The notes below the pieces were generated by a model. That model made no database searches. It worked only from the letters and a program-made list of their open reading frames with translations, and was not told the DNA's origin. The position numbers and the translations under genes are program-made. This document shows, in pieces, positions 1-11,734 of a stretch of DNA of 64,000 bases. Numbering within the stretch: the stretch's first letter is position 1; every line of letters starts with the position of its first letter. The stretch spans positions 804,501-868,500 of the forward strand of contig WPIO01000051.1 in NCBI GenBank assembly GCA_009760855.2, given 5' to 3'. This DNA comes from Cristatella mucedo (taxonomy: Eukaryota > Bryozoa > Phylactolaemata > Cristatellidae).

Positions 1-1720
1 TTTCTCAGTTGCTGCAGCAGATTCCGACGGTTTAAATGACAAATACAACTGAGTATCGTCAGCATAGAAGTGATATCCTAATCCACGGGCCTTAATCACT
101 TTTCCCAGAGGTTGTGTATAAATGGAGAACAGCAAGGGACCGAGTGCAGACCCTTGAGGGACTCCACAGGTGACCCTTCTCGCGTCTGAGACCTGATCCC
201 CACACGTCACGGATTGAACACGATCAGACAAGTAGGATTTAAGCCACGCCAGTGCTTCGTCTGCCAGACCGATCGTTGTTCTCAATCGTTCAAGCAGAAC
301 TTCGTGATCAATGGTGTCGAAGGCAGCAGACAGATCTAGCAGAGCTTAGGCAGTGACATTCCGTCGTCGTTGCCACGTAGAATGTCATTGTTAACACGTA
401 GGAGAGCAGTTTCAGTAAAGTGCTGCCTCTTGAACCCTGACTGAAATGTTTCTGACATTCCATTGTTTTCAATACGTTCAACTAGCTGCTTAGCGACAAT
501 TTTTTCAAGAATCTTTGATAAGAACGGAAGAAGGGAAACTGGACGATAGTTTGCTAGGACCTCTGTGCCCAATCCAGGCTTTTTAAGAATAGGTCTAACG
601 ATTGCCGATTTGAAGGACTTGAGGACGACCCCTTTTTCCAAAGAAGCATTACAAATCTTGGTTTTGGCAGGGCTAAGTTGGTCTGCTAGTGAAGACCACA
701 GAGATGAAGGTATAGGGTCTTTAGGAGACGAGCTCTTTTTGCTAGGCTTTATTAAGGCAGCCACATCACAGGCAGAAACATCGGAGAACCTATTAAGGAA
801 AGTCACAGGTTGAGGAACGGCGATTGCTTTGGTCGGATGGGGCTTAATGGAGGCACGACTGTGCACAATTTTTTCAGTAAAGAAGGCTGAAAACTTTTCG
901 GCTGAACCCTTAATACCTGGGGAGTCAGACCTCACAGCCTTGGCCAGTAAATGGTTTATTGTCTTATAAATCTGTTTAGTGTCTGTTTGGCAGGAATTCA
1001 GCTTTCTAATAAAAAATGAAGCCCTAGTTTGTTTAAGCTTTCGGGTGTAAACTCGAAGGAAGTCTTCAAAATTGACTAGATCTGCCTCAGACCCCAATTT
1101 CTTAGAACGACGTCCTAGCCTGAGCTTAACCCGGCGCATCTTAAGGAACTTTTTTGTAAATTTAAAGGAATCTTGATGACTTTGAACACGGACGGAGCGA
1201 ACGGGAGCATGCTTGTCAAGAGCACTCCTGAGTGTCATATTCATTGCATCAGTGAGGGTATCGAGGCTGCCGGTTGAGTCTGAATGCAGATTAAGAAGAC
1301 CTGCATTACAAACAGATTTCAAAAACTTTTCTACGTCAATTATTTGTAAGTTACGTCGTTTGGCAAATTCGACATTGCCCTGTACATACGAGGGAGCAGG
1401 AACAGTAAACGAGACCGAACAATGATCTGAGAGGGTCAGTGGGTACACCACAAAGTCAGTGAGGAGAACATCCTTAGTGATCACAAGATCTAGAATTTGG
1501 CCACCGACGTGGGTGCTATGACTAACGTGTTGGGCCAAACCAAAATTCTGCAGACAGTCAAGAAATGAGCGGACATGGCTGCTGCTAGGGTTGTCATCGT
1601 GAATACTGAAGTCTTCTACAATCAGTAACGGCCTGTCACACATAAATATTTTGTCGAGGAACTCTGAAAACTCCTCTATAAACAAGTTTAGACAGCCAGA
1701 AGGAGGCCGGTATATCTGAA
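1..1720 (-). mobile_element. L2-B non-LTR retrotransposon, 5'-truncated copy 1, runs off left edge
   Basis: Minus-strand LINE fragment holding the C-terminal half of an AP endonuclease and most of a reverse transcriptase. It matches the plus-strand copy at 43214-46370 closely: about 58 of 60 bases agree at the left edge of the window. The match stops at about 1716-1720, just upstream of the peptide YRPPSGC, which fits the 5' truncation usual for target-primed insertion. The 3' end lies outside the window. The catalytic box YADD is encoded near position 50-80, in a different frame from the long ORF because of a frame break near 310-340. The YADD box, the PQGSVLGP motif and the SDH endonuclease motif support the L2/CR1 group; the exact clade is inferred. 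Confidence 0.9.
336..1685 (-). pseudogene. L2-B endonuclease/reverse transcriptase, 449-codon open stretch ending at a frame break
   Basis: Open stretch beginning with TTG (no own ATG), because the 5' part of the element is missing. Residues 1-100 are the C-terminal part of an exonuclease-endonuclease-phosphatase domain. The conserved GDFN box reads EDFS here, so the catalytic Asn is lost, while the SDH box (LSDHCSVSF) remains. A linker rich in Lys and Arg follows, then RT from about residue 350 (SAIVRPILKKPG, YRPVSLLPFLSK, FQSGFKRQH). Translation ends at GMSLPKLC followed by TAG. The rest of the RT ([13 protein letters not shown] onward) continues in another frame. Copy 2 has the same break. 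A host gene is excluded by the RT motifs and the second copy. Confidence 0.85.
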
Positions 1721-2040
1721 GAATTGTGTAGTGTCGTAGAGACAGCAGGTACGGAGGTTAGTAAAACAATACCTAGGAGACGTTTTTGTTACTTGGGAAT
1801 GAAAGTATTGGCTTAGCAAACAATTTTTGGAATATGACATCAGGCACAGCTATAGTGGAACTACGCTACTTTTTTTGAGTATTTTTTGCATGTATTTCTG
1901 TTAGAAACTACAGCTTAGCAGGTTACTGTAATATTAGTAACCGCTAGAGTTCACTACCCTTGGACTCGCTTCGCTGGTTCGTAGTATTGTGTTGTATTTT
2001 ACACGTCACTCCTGAAAGTACTTGGCCCTATCTTCCGCAA
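1721..2040. other. Unassigned spacer
   Basis: Non-coding sequence between the truncated L2-B and the first L2-A. No ORF, repeat or RNA gene was recognised. Confidence 0.5.
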
Positions 2041-4285
2041 ATCAAGTTCTCTCAACTTCCTTGCTGCATGTTTAGATAACATCCGAACATGGATGGCAGA
2101 TCTTTTAATCGAACTGAAAAATGATAATACCAACGCACTAGCTATGGGCAAACCAAGTGTGATTCAAAAATTTGAAAGGCTAACATTCGACTTTGGCACA
2201 TCTCATGTCGAATCTGCACGAAATCCAGGTGTCTTGTTCCAAAGTAACCTTTCATTAGACGACCACATCAGCTCAAGAGTCAAGTCTGCACACTTTCAGC
2301 TACAAAACAATTCTGAAATTTGGGTTTGCTTAGACAGAGATACCTCGTTTAAGTTGGTCCATGCATTTGTGACATCTCGTCTTGACTTCTGTAACTCACT
2401 CCTGGCTGGTCTACCGACCTGTGCAATCAGGTACGGACAGCTGGTTCAAAACTGTGCAGCGGGGCCTGTCTATCGTGAGCATCGCCTTTGCCGATCTGCA
2501 CCGGTTATCAGTCAAGCAACGGATAGAGTTCAAGGTTTTGTCACTCAGTTTGAAATACCTTCATTCTTTGGCTACATATTAATCAGGTCTACTCCCCCAC
2601 CAGGCTAAGCATACTGTAACGCCGAAGGCTCGGCGGGGTAGGCTTGACCTGCCGCTTACCTAGCGGCGTAGCCTTGCGCCTACGGCCGTTCGGTGCGCGC
2701 CTACGCGCAATAAGCTGGCCGCCACGAAACGAGCGTTTCTGTCGCTGACCAGCTTACCGTTACTAAAGGGGGTCGTGAGTCCGCGGTGGGAATTGGAAAG
2801 CGAGACACACAAATTGGGGATTTTACTTAACTTTATTCGCAAGCGCACAAAGTCACTGCGCTTCTAGTTCAGTTTTATCTCCACACTCCTCGCACGTTCT
2901 CAACAGCACCAACACTCTTGCGGAGGGAATATTTCTCCACACTGAGGCGCGAACCAGAGCCAAAACCCTAACCGGAGAACTAGAACTCGGTTTCCACCAG
3001 TGCGGCAGGAATACTCCACACATGCCAACTCAAGCATTCCTGCGGAGGAAACACGTCTCCACACTTACGCTACTTACATCTATACTGGGAAACGACCCAA
3101 ATAGACAGAGCTCAAATTGGAGCCTAAACCCTAACCGGAGACCTAGAGCTCCTCACACGCCAACTACGCCTAGCTCGCACCGGCAAATCACTATGCCAAG
3201 ACCGCGTGCTAGCGCGCACACACAAAAAACAAGAGAAACACAAAATGCCAGCTCGGGCGCTATACGACCGTGTTCGGTGGAGTCCACCGGCACCCTCCCA
3301 GCGCTTTCTCGTCCTGTTCCGTCAATCGCCGGCGAACAGCCCGCCCTCCTCCCTCGCTTTCAGATAAACGAGTCCGACGGCGTCGAAGCGCAGTGCCGGA
3401 CAGAAGACCAGAAGGGACCAAAAACACCATGCAAAAGACCAAGAGCGAGCATCGCTCGACTCTTAAATACTTGGCTGATACAATGGGGCAAGAGCTTAGT
3501 GGCATTGGGCCCGACACCCCGGCCCATTACGGCAAGGAATCAATACCGTTAGTAGGCCACTGGAAGGGCACCTCTGTCCATCTTGAATGGCGAATGGGTT
3601 CCAGACGATTCTTTCTTGGAACGAGTGAAGGTGGAGGTTGACAGGCCAGCCAACATCAATCAGCAGCTTCCGGGCGTACCGGACCAATTCTTAAGGCCGA
3701 ATCGCCACCGCTCGTCTCAGAGCTTCCTGGCTTGCTCTTAAGCGCTTCCTCTCTGGCTCACTGCTTCAGGACAAAGGAGCTCTAGCCCGCCGCCTAACAG
3801 CTCTGGTTCGTACTAAAATTCAGCCAAGGCCAGCAGGGCATTACAATACTACCATCCGTTTTTCTAAATCTAACTGTTTACCTATACCACATACAAATCT
3901 CAAATCCTTTGGAGACCGTCAATTTAGTTCTTGTCTCCCAAAGATTAGAACTCACTCCCGAATTATGTTACAAAATCTCCTGAATTGACCGCATTTACCA
4001 AGATTATATTAACGCACGTATTTATTACAGTATTTAGTGGGTCTCGGTGATATGTCTTTTATTTGCCATTGGGTGCTGACACTGTGCAGGCTGCCACTAA
4101 CCACACTTGAATGCTGATGGTTACATGTCACATCTAATCATGTTATTCTCGTTGTATATAAAGCATGTCTGATCGTGTTTACTGAGCAGCAAATGTAAAG
4201 CGCATAGAAATAGATTGAGTTCCCAGAGGGCGCCTTATCAATTCTGTTCTTATTTTTATTGTTATTATTATCTTGCAGCTGCGGT
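2041..4285 (+). mobile_element. L2-A retrotransposon 3' half, split by an LTR-like insertion
   Basis: Plus-strand L2-A in two pieces, 2041-2614 and 3846-4285. The first encodes the post-RT C-terminal region (open frame 2093-2608, with motifs such as NLSLDDHISS and [17 protein letters not shown]). The second resumes at the next alignable base and carries the last codons, the 3' UTR (the words 'ctgccactaaccaca' and 'catgtcac' typical of the family) and the terminal stem-like sequence, then a TTATTATT-type tail at about 4250-4275. Frameshifts and stops make it non-functional. The interruption is precise. Confidence 0.85.
2615..3845. mobile_element. LTR-like insertion (probable solo LTR), about 1.23 kb, 4-bp target duplication
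   Basis: Seen: it begins TGTAACGCC and ends GGCATTACA, so the termini are an imperfect inverted repeat (TGTAAYGCC) with TG...CA ends. It is flanked by ATAC at 2611-2614 and ATAC at 3846-3849. It sits inside an L2-A copy whose sequence resumes without loss. It is much richer in CpG than its surroundings, with a dense block at 2615-2800. The interior has an imperfect duplication: two copies of a segment with 'gcggagg', 'ctccacact' and 'ccctaaccggaga' near 2920-3000 and 3040-3160. Known: TGTAA/TTACA ends and 4-6 bp duplications are common for Ty3/gypsy-type LTRs. Inference: solo LTR. A non-autonomous DNA transposon is possible. The open frames inside (for example 3022-3552) show no recognised domain. 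Confidence 0.6.
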
Positions 4286-4690
4286 GTGACGAAAAAATGG
4301 CCATCTTGCTGTGTGACGGATGGACATACTTGCTCGCTTTAATTAGTAAAGATATGTAGTTTTCATAACGTCATAACAAAACTCAATGTCTGTACTGCCG
4401 CTTTACAACTCGATGTAAAAGAATCAGCACCAAAAAGTTAGTTGCACGTACAAGATTAACCATGCAAAACCAAACATGCATAATGCTTAGGTCAGCACCA
4501 TAAAAGACATAAACACTCATGACCACCAGTTAGTAAGACATCTGGCTTGTAAAATGCACTGAGTCATGCATAGGTACACAAGTAGAGCATATAAGAAAAA
4601 GAAGAAGCAGAATGCTCAACACAGTGTCAACCGAAAGGTGAAGACCCAACCCTCAAGATTGGTTGTGCTAACTGGCTTTTGGTCGTGAGA
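4286..4690. other. Unassigned spacer
   Basis: AT-leaning sequence with no ORF, RNA gene or match to the array that I could see. Confidence 0.4.
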
Positions 4691-4990
4691 CAGCTCGTAT
4701 CTCTGAAAAACTCCTTGGTTCGCACGCTCATAAGTCAACGTCCGACTGTTCTTGCACGATTGTGCTCAGAGACATAGAATTTCCGCCATCTCCTTCGTTT
4801 TGATTTGTTTCATACTGATGTCCAGGATCCAATGTGCAGTGAGAAGACTGAGGTGTGATTTACGTCACCAAGCTGACGATTTCGGCTGGCCGTTCCACGT
4901 AAACCCGCGTCTACACAAAGTCTTACTTCCGTTTAGAACGTGTCATACTCTTTTGTACACACGTGACCACAGCTGCTGGAGCTGGCCGTG
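4690..4990 (+). repeat. Fragment of the 10-kb unit ('unit 0')
   Basis: 4690-4860 matches the end of the unit as at 31030-31215 ('tcataagtcaacgtcc', 'tgtgcagtgacaagactga'-like words). It then jumps directly to the segment shared with 10960-11040, 25010-25140 and 35380-35510 ('cggctggccgttccacgtaa', 'cacaaagtcttacttccg'). The jump and the abrupt switch into a minus-strand L2-A at about 4990 show this is a deleted remnant of a unit. Confidence 0.65.
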
Positions 4991-6245
4991 GACTGTTAGA
5001 TTCCGAAAAGCGGGTGGTACGATGCTTGCCCTGATGGGGGAGCATGTCGGGGAGATTGGCTGGAGCCATATAATGAAGGCACCTAAAAGTGAGCAAAAAA
5101 AAACCTTGAAGTCAATCCGTTGCTTGACTGGTAGCCAGTGCAGGTCGGCGAGAAGTGGAGTAATGTGGCAACTGCGACACTCACGACAGACAAGCCTAGC
5201 TGCTGAGTTTTGTACCAGCTGCAATCGCCTGATCACACATGCTGGTAGGCCAGTAAGCAGTGAGTTGCAGAAGTCGAGACGGGATGTCACGAATCCATGG
5301 ACCAACTTGGAAGTGGTATCCTTATCTAAACAAGCCCGAATTTTAGCAATGTTATGAAGTTGAAAATAGGCAGATTTGATTGTGGAGCTGATGTGGTCGT
5401 CTAAAGAGAGGTCGCTGTGGAATATGACACCTAGACTTCGAGCTGCTTCGACAGGAAATATGCTGGCAGAGCCAATTTTGAAAGTCAGCCTTTCCAATCT
5501 CTGAATCACACTGGGTTTGCCCATAAATAGTAAGTTAGTTTTGTCATCGAATAGTTTTAGAAAATTTTCAGCCATCCATGTGCGGATGTTATCAATGCAT
5601 TCAGCAAGTGAGTTTAGAGAATTTCAGGTACTTGAAGGCTGGGAGGGATCAAAGCAAAGGTACAACTGAGTGTCATCCGCATGGAAGTGAAAGCCTAGGT
5701 TGTGCTTGGCAATCACATCAGCAAGAGGCAGAGTATAAACCGTGAAAAGAACCGGACCTGGGACGGAGCCCTGAGGTACGCCATATTTCAAAAGTACCTC
5801 AGATGATCTTTGTCCATTCACGTCAATACTCTGGAGTCTCCCACTGAGAGAGGACCTGAACCACTGCAGAGCAGTGCCAGTGATTCCCAGGCGATATGAG
5901 AGGTGGTCTAGAAGAACTTTGCGATCGATGGTATCCATAGCTGCCGAAACATCGAGCAAAACAAGCAGAGACATTCTACCCATGTCTGCATTAGTAAGTA
6001 GGTCGTTGTATACCCTAAGCAATGCTGACTCCGTTGAGTGATTAGCTCTAAAGCCAGACTGGAACTTACTAGCCAGGTGTGAGGTTTCGATACATGAGTT
6101 CAGCTGGTCTGCCAACACCTGTTACAGTCTCTTTGATAGGAATGGTAGAAGGGAGACTGGGCGGTAGTTGCTCAAGTTCTCTTGGACTAGTGTTGCTTTA
6201 TTGAGTAGAGGCCTGACTACAGCTTTTTTGGAAGGTGCTGGGACA
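4990..6245 (-). mobile_element. L2-A retrotransposon fragment (RT and C-terminal region), minus strand
   Basis: Minus-strand L2-A lacking its 3' UTR and tail: it starts abruptly at 4990 inside the ORF. Two long open stretches cover most of it, 5624-6118 (RT) and 4943-5575 (post-RT region with SLDDHISSTIKSAYF and FVTSRLDFCNSLLTGLP). RT motif A is present (LDVSAAMDTID), as is PQGSVPGP. The catalytic YADD box reads HADD ([12 protein letters not shown]), and a frame break separates the two stretches near 5600. Further upstream ORF sequence, up to the FLSKRL-like region, continues to about 6245. Confidence 0.88.
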
Positions 6246-6335
6246 TGACCTGAGGCTAATGACATATTAAATAATAGATTATTTAAATAGTCATTTTAAA
6301 TAATAAATTATTTTAAATTAAATTAAATGCTGACC
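6246..6335. repeat. AT-rich low-complexity tract
   Basis: Runs of 'ttaaataat'-type sequence, almost pure A/T, between the L2-A copy and the first full 10-kb unit. Confidence 0.8.
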
Positions 6336-6517
6336 TATATAAACTAAAGCATCAGAACAGCAGTGAGCTTTAAATAAAACATAATTGTATTACCTGATAT
6401 AGTGAATAAATGTCTTTTCTTGTGAAGAACCCTCTGACAATGCACCTTATTAAGCGCGAATAAAACAAAGCTATTGTTATTATTATCGCTTAAATAGCAG
6501 CGAGCGACGTTAATATC

Positions 6518-6592
6518 ATCGTAATTACGAAGGGTGGCAAGGTGCTCACACTTCATGACCGAGGTCGTTTGTTGGAATTCTACAGTGGGCGA
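6518..6592 (+). other. tRNA-like (pol III box) block, unit 1
   Basis: Degenerate member of the tRNA-like block best seen at 31577-31652. The B box is mutated here ('gttggaattc'). Confidence 0.35.
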
Positions 6593-7139
6593 GGCTTTTT
6601 TGAAAACTCGTGTGATCATGATGGGCGTCAAGGCTCCTATGGAGCTACACACTCAAGTGTGTTGGATCAGCTAATATTTTTTTCTGAAAGCTTAAGCAAA
6701 TTGTTGCAACTTTAAGCTTTACCACATCGACGGATCATCCCGCCTGAAGACGATTGGTCAACTATGCCAATCCAGTTCTCCAAGAATATCGTCAATGGAT
6801 GTGCTCAATAGTTAAATTAGAAAGCGGTACAAAAAAGTATACTGTGAACACAATTTGTTTGAAGAGACGCCGTTCGATCTATGCATATGTTCACACAAAA
6901 CTCGACTATGGTAATGAAAATTCTCGTACAGAGATTTGCGTTTCTTCTTGCTTCCAAAACAAACATAAGAACCACTCGTAGGACGCAAGAGTAAGGCATT
7001 GTGTTTGATATCACGTCTTTAAAACGCATGACTGCTGTACGAATAACGTATGAACCGTCAGTATTGCCAATGTCATGAAATTAGCAGTTAAGGAGGGTCT
7101 TTCTTCAGTTACCCTTACTGCTACAGCTGATATTAACAC

Positions 7140-8050
7140 GTTTGTATTAAGCCCTCAGAGAAATTGATCTCTTACTAGGCAATTTATTTAAACTGTAGGA
7201 AGCTGGATGAGCTGATAAGCTGTACAATGGCCAATTTTATCAAGCAAAACGTGGTTATTAGATTTACAAGCATAGTATCAAAACGTAAATGTGCTTAGTG
7301 GCAACATACACAGTGTTGGCATTCATAGGCACGAAACAAAAGGTCACAAGAACCCTTTAAATGCTGACAAAATAGTTGCTTTTTAAGTTTCTACTTGAAT
7401 TTTTATTCGGGGGTTGTCGTGACGTCAGACTAGAATGTGATCGAGCATTCGGGAGCAAACAAACTAAAGGTAGGGTCTCTATAGAAATTGCCGATATGAT
7501 CCCACCTGACGAAGACAGAATTTTAACGAAGCATGGATTAATTTAGATGTGGTAACCTCTCTAAGGAAGACAGAATTTTACAATGCTGTGGATCTTCGAG
7601 TAGGCAGACTTGGCTGTTGAGCTTATCTGGAGTCTTCACCCCTAACATTTTATACTTGTTTCTAATTGAGAATGTCACCACTCATCATTCAACCGTGCTT
7701 CCTATCCAGTTAATGTAAAGTGATTAGAAAGAGTTTGATTTCTCCGAGGACGCTAGATTAATTGTAATATTATTATTGTTTTTATCTATCTTCTAGTGCC
7801 TGAACACTGTGGAACAAGACACCAAGATTTTGCGAGACTTTAAGTTTTCTGATTTTTTAATGACACTTCGTTTGTCCGTAACTAGCGAGTTACTTGAATC
7901 ATCCTTTAATTTGAGAAGACCTGCTACCTTTAACAAGTGGATGACAGCATTGCATGCTGCAAGGAAGCGGAATAAGCTCAGAGCCTTGAGACACACCTTA
8001 CTTCAGCTGAGCTCCCAGTGGATGGTGGCAGACGGGCTAATGTAGATCTC
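7140..8050 (-). mobile_element. Old minus-strand L2-A remnant with a nested plus-strand L2-A 3' end (unit 1)
   Basis: 7140-7625 is a reversed L2-A 3' UTR and C-terminal region ('gccctcagagaaattgatctctt' at the tail end). 7630-7797 is a plus-strand L2-A 3' end with a TATTATTATTG tail. 7800-8050 resumes the minus-strand copy up to 'gcattgcatgctgcaag'. The same arrangement occurs at 32210-33100 and 41925-43213, so it predates the unit duplications. Confidence 0.7.
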
Positions 8051-9517
8051 CGATGTTTTATCGGCACGTGTTTTCGTGCTTTCACTTGCTATCTCGCCGT
8101 CGATTCACATTGTACTAGTTTACTTGCACTGGTGGCATTGTTCTAATACCCATGTAATTGCCCAAAACCAAGCGTTGCAAATCATCTCGTAAAACGCATT
8201 GCTTGTGGTACCATTTACGGCACCAGGCTGCGAGATTTACACGAGCAATTTCATATCGGCATTTAGTCTTCGGTTCTACTAGAAATTAGAAAGGCACAGG
8301 GTGTGAGCATCGAGGTGGTATTATGCCAATTTTTGTAACTATTTTTAAAACATAATCGAAGATTACAAGATCCCAGTATGCCCGTGGGGTCATTCCCTAG
8401 GTGTGCACTGGCTGTGATATTGATGACTTTTGCTTTTTAAAGGGGGTCTTCCTATTTTTTTTTAATATCGAGCTAATATCAGTCGATTCCTAGATTGAGC
8501 GAGACTCTTTGCATTTCATGGTCTTTACTCTTGAATTTAAGTCTTGATTTTCGTAACTCTAGCTTTGAGTTCAGTGAAAAGTTAAAATAGTAGATTAGGT
8601 ATTACTTTCCGAAGCAGTAAAGTGGGCTAACCTTATTTCGAATGCAAAAAACAAGTAACAAAATCAAAAGGACTTTTTTTGCTTGCCGAACAAAGAATTG
8701 TTGATGCAATTGTTGGATGACATCATTATCCAAGAGAAACTTTGTGTCCTATTTTAGTCTACGATTGAGAAACATCCAGTCGTTTCATCCACTGCCAGGG
8801 CATGGAGCTCGAATGCATACTATGCACGGAGGTGGACGACAACTCAGTCGTTTCTCTTCATACGAAAATCCTGAAATGATACTTCAGCATCGACGTCTCC
8901 GTCTACCCCATGACTGCTGAGGAGCAGCATAGGCTTCCTAATGAACAATGTAGTCGCGTTTGCATATCTTACATTTGAAAAATCAAGATTTTAGCAAATT
9001 GATTGCTTGGACTTTAAGATTATCAAAAATAGAGACCTCCATCAATGGCCATCATTTTCACCGATGGAGTACTCATACACATTTAAATAAAAACAGTATC
9101 GGAATTCGAGCAATAGTGGCAATCTATGCCTTAGGAATGCTGCATGGATTTGGTACGAAGCCTTCAGTATTTCTCAGCGTCAGGTGGAGTGATTAAGCCC
9201 GGCCCACCTAGTGACTTGTTTGCTTTTTGAATACCATAAGACGCAACTATTATAAACGGAATAAATGCGACATTCCAAATTATGAAACAGCATTTACACA
9301 TCAACAGAAGAGTTCAAGTGGCTACGGCTCTGCATTCGTCGGAAAATACTGGATTTAGAGCTGCAAAAAAAGAATTCACTACGTGGGTTGTAGAAGGCCA
9401 TTACCTTAGGCACACGCTAACACCACGAAGACAGTAGCACATGTAAAGAAATGAGGGGCAGCTTGTGACTATGGTGTCACTGGTCACGGAACAATCGGTC
9501 ACAGATTTCCAAACCTG

Positions 9518-10340
9518 AATAATAATAATAATAATAATATTGCACTTGATAAAGCGCCCTCAGAGAACTTAATCTCTTTCTAGGCGCTTTACATTTGCTG
9601 CAAAGTGATACGCAATAGAATAGTAAGTAAAATCATGCTTGAAAAACAAACACAATGAATAACATGGTTAGGGGTTACATGCACTGGGTCAGCATGCAAA
9701 TGTGGTTAGTGGTAGCATGAACAGTGTCAGCACGCATAAGCACATCGAGGACGAATCACAAGGACCCACTAAATGCTGTCCTAAATAGGAATGTTTTTAA
9801 GTTTCTTTTAAATGTGGTCAGGTCAGGGGATGTTCTGATGCAGGTCGGGAGGGAGTTCCAGGCTGTGGGAGCATACGAGCTAAATGCACGGTCTCCAAAG
9901 GATTTAAGGTTTGTACGAGGTATTTCTAGACTGTTGGATTCCGAAAAGCGAGTGGTACGATGCTTTGCCTGATGGGGTAGTATCTCTGAAAGATAGGCTG
10001 GAGCCATAGAATGAAGAGACCTAAAAGTGAGCGACAAAACCTTGAAGTCAATCCGTTGCTTGACTGGTAACCAGTGCAGGTCGGCGAGAAGTGGAGTAAT
10101 GTGGCAACTGCGACGCTCACGGCAGACAAGCCTAGCTGCAGAGTTTTGCACCAGCTGCAATCGCCTGATCGCACATGCTGGTAGGCCAGTAAGCAGTGAG
10201 TTGCAGAAGTCGAGACGAGATGTCACGAATGCATGGACCAACTTGGACGTGGTATCCTTATCTAAACAAGCCCTAATTTTAGCAATGTTATGAAGCTGAA
10301 TCAGTTGATGAAATGTTATGATGCAATGTTATGAAGCTGA
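9518..10340 (-). mobile_element. L2-A 3' fragment, private to unit 1
   Basis: It starts with an (AAT)n tail at 9518 followed by the family 3' end ('gcgccctcagagaacttaat'), then the C-terminal ORF on the minus strand (9756-10241, FVTSRLDFCNSLLTGLPAC, LADLHWLPVKQRIDF, TAWNSLPTCI). Unit 2 (24345-24360) and unit 3 (34700-34715) show the uninterrupted site between 'ccaa.cctga' and 'gatgaatttc'. A 31-bp direct duplication lies at its right end (10282-10312 and 10323-10353). It is one of the better-preserved L2-A pieces. Confidence 0.88.
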
Positions 10341-11338
10341 ATCAGTTGATGAATTTGAAGCCCCGCATGCCGTCAGTTCAAGGTTTCACGTCCTACGGGT
10401 AGCCGATCATGCTCAGACGGCCGACTAGAAGTACCTAAATCATACCTCGGTAGCTAACCCTATAATAATAGCCTTAATTGGTAGATTTCCACAGACGGCT
10501 ACTTTTACAGAATTTAGTCCTCACTGAAAACCAGCTGATAATGGAGATTGCAGGAGGCGAGAGATTAGTATAACTTTACCCATTCGCTAGTGAATAAAAC
10601 TAGACATGGAGATGCTACTCAAGCAGAGGCTATACGTTCGACTATCTGGCAAACAAGCTGCAGATTAAGGCCGATTTCTACTTGCTACGTCATGCAGATG
10701 CCTGGGCGGAAGACAAAGCTATGGGCGGTATGGATTCGGATTAACTCACCGAGTACACCATGCTTCAATTAAATCGGGTCAAACGGGTGCAAGTAGAGAA
10801 GAATGTATGCTGCTCGTGAGATGTGGACTAGCATTTACATTAATGGCCGCAGACTATAGCAATAACAAAACTATGGACGCAGAAACGCACTTTCACAGGT
10901 TAAATTTGTTTTGCAACAGCGTTTACTCCGTTTGTTAAGCTTAAGAAAACTAAAAAGAAACGACGAGGTGTCACCGAGCCGATGATTTCGGCTGGCCGTT
11001 TCACGTAAACCAGTGTCTCCACAAAGTCTTACTTCCGTTTAGAACGTGTGGCCTGAAACGGTGATCGGTGTTCCCGGTCTATTAGTTATATCGATGAGAT
11101 TCACTGACGGAATAGCATCAGTTCGTCCCTCCTACGGGAAAAAATATGTCCTCTGGTTCGACAACAGGCAGTCCACGGTTCGACCCAAATGGGACCAGGT
11201 CGTTACCTCAAGCCTCAAGAGTCGGCCTCCAAAATTGGCTAATCGGCTGAGCTGTGGCCTCAGCCAATGCTAGCCATAAAGCACACCAGAGCCACCCTCT
11301 TTGTTATCTAATAAACACAAGCATGCGTACGCACAGAC

Positions 11339-11400
11339 TCACACAGGCACACACAGGCACACACACAGGCACACACACTGGCACACACACGCACACACAC

Positions 11401-11447
<47 letters not shown>
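11339..11447. repeat. (CA)n microsatellite, unit 1
   Basis: Interrupted then pure CA repeat of about 110 bp. The ORFs across it (His-Thr repeats) are artefacts. Shorter homologous tracts lie at 27320-27393 and 36347-36414. Confidence 0.97.
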
Positions 11448-11448
<1 letters not shown>

Positions 11449-11629
11449 CTGGTAGAAGGCTAATCTCTTTTAATTGTCACAAAAAAACAGCAAAAATTCT
11501 CTAGACATGGACCGCATGAAGACCACTTTTTTTGAAGACACATTTATAGCATCCAGTAAAGTTTTTGCTTCACGCCAAGTGAAGCAATATTTCGAAGTTG
11601 AAAAGAATAGGTCGCTTTATTGAGTGGAA

Positions 11630-11722
11630 AAATATGTGTACAATTCATTTACTGGGCAGGCAGGTGAACTTTATGTCTATGCAGGCTCGTCCAGTATCCC
11701 GCAGGGTATTACCGGAAGGCCT
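11630..11722 (-). mobile_element. Degraded SINE remnant, unit 1
   Basis: Reversed SINE tail ('acaattcattt', 'gaactttatgtctatgcagg') and part of its head ('ggcctcaatcatcg'). It is homologous to 27580-27680 and 36600-36711 and resembles the better copy at 62540-62682. Confidence 0.5.
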
Positions 11723-11734
11723 CAATCATCGAAT

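Noticed and set aside
336-1685. 449-codon ORF as a host gene
   Set aside because: Reverse transcriptase and endonuclease motifs and a near-identical second copy show it is a LINE.
2960-3145. CCCTAA-like telomere motif
   Set aside because: Only two isolated 'ccctaaccgg' words occur, within a duplicated segment of the LTR-like insertion. There is no tandem run.
6754-6981. Possible histone-like peptide (LKRRRSIYAY), also at 31814-32041
   Set aside because: It resembles the end of histone H4 only over a few residues. The rest does not align and unit 2 is frameshifted. Treated as chance.
11254-11504. ORFs rich in His and Thr
   Set aside because: They are translations of the CA microsatellite at 11339-11447, not genes. 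The Cys/Val-rich start of the minus-strand ORF ending at 27389 has the same cause.
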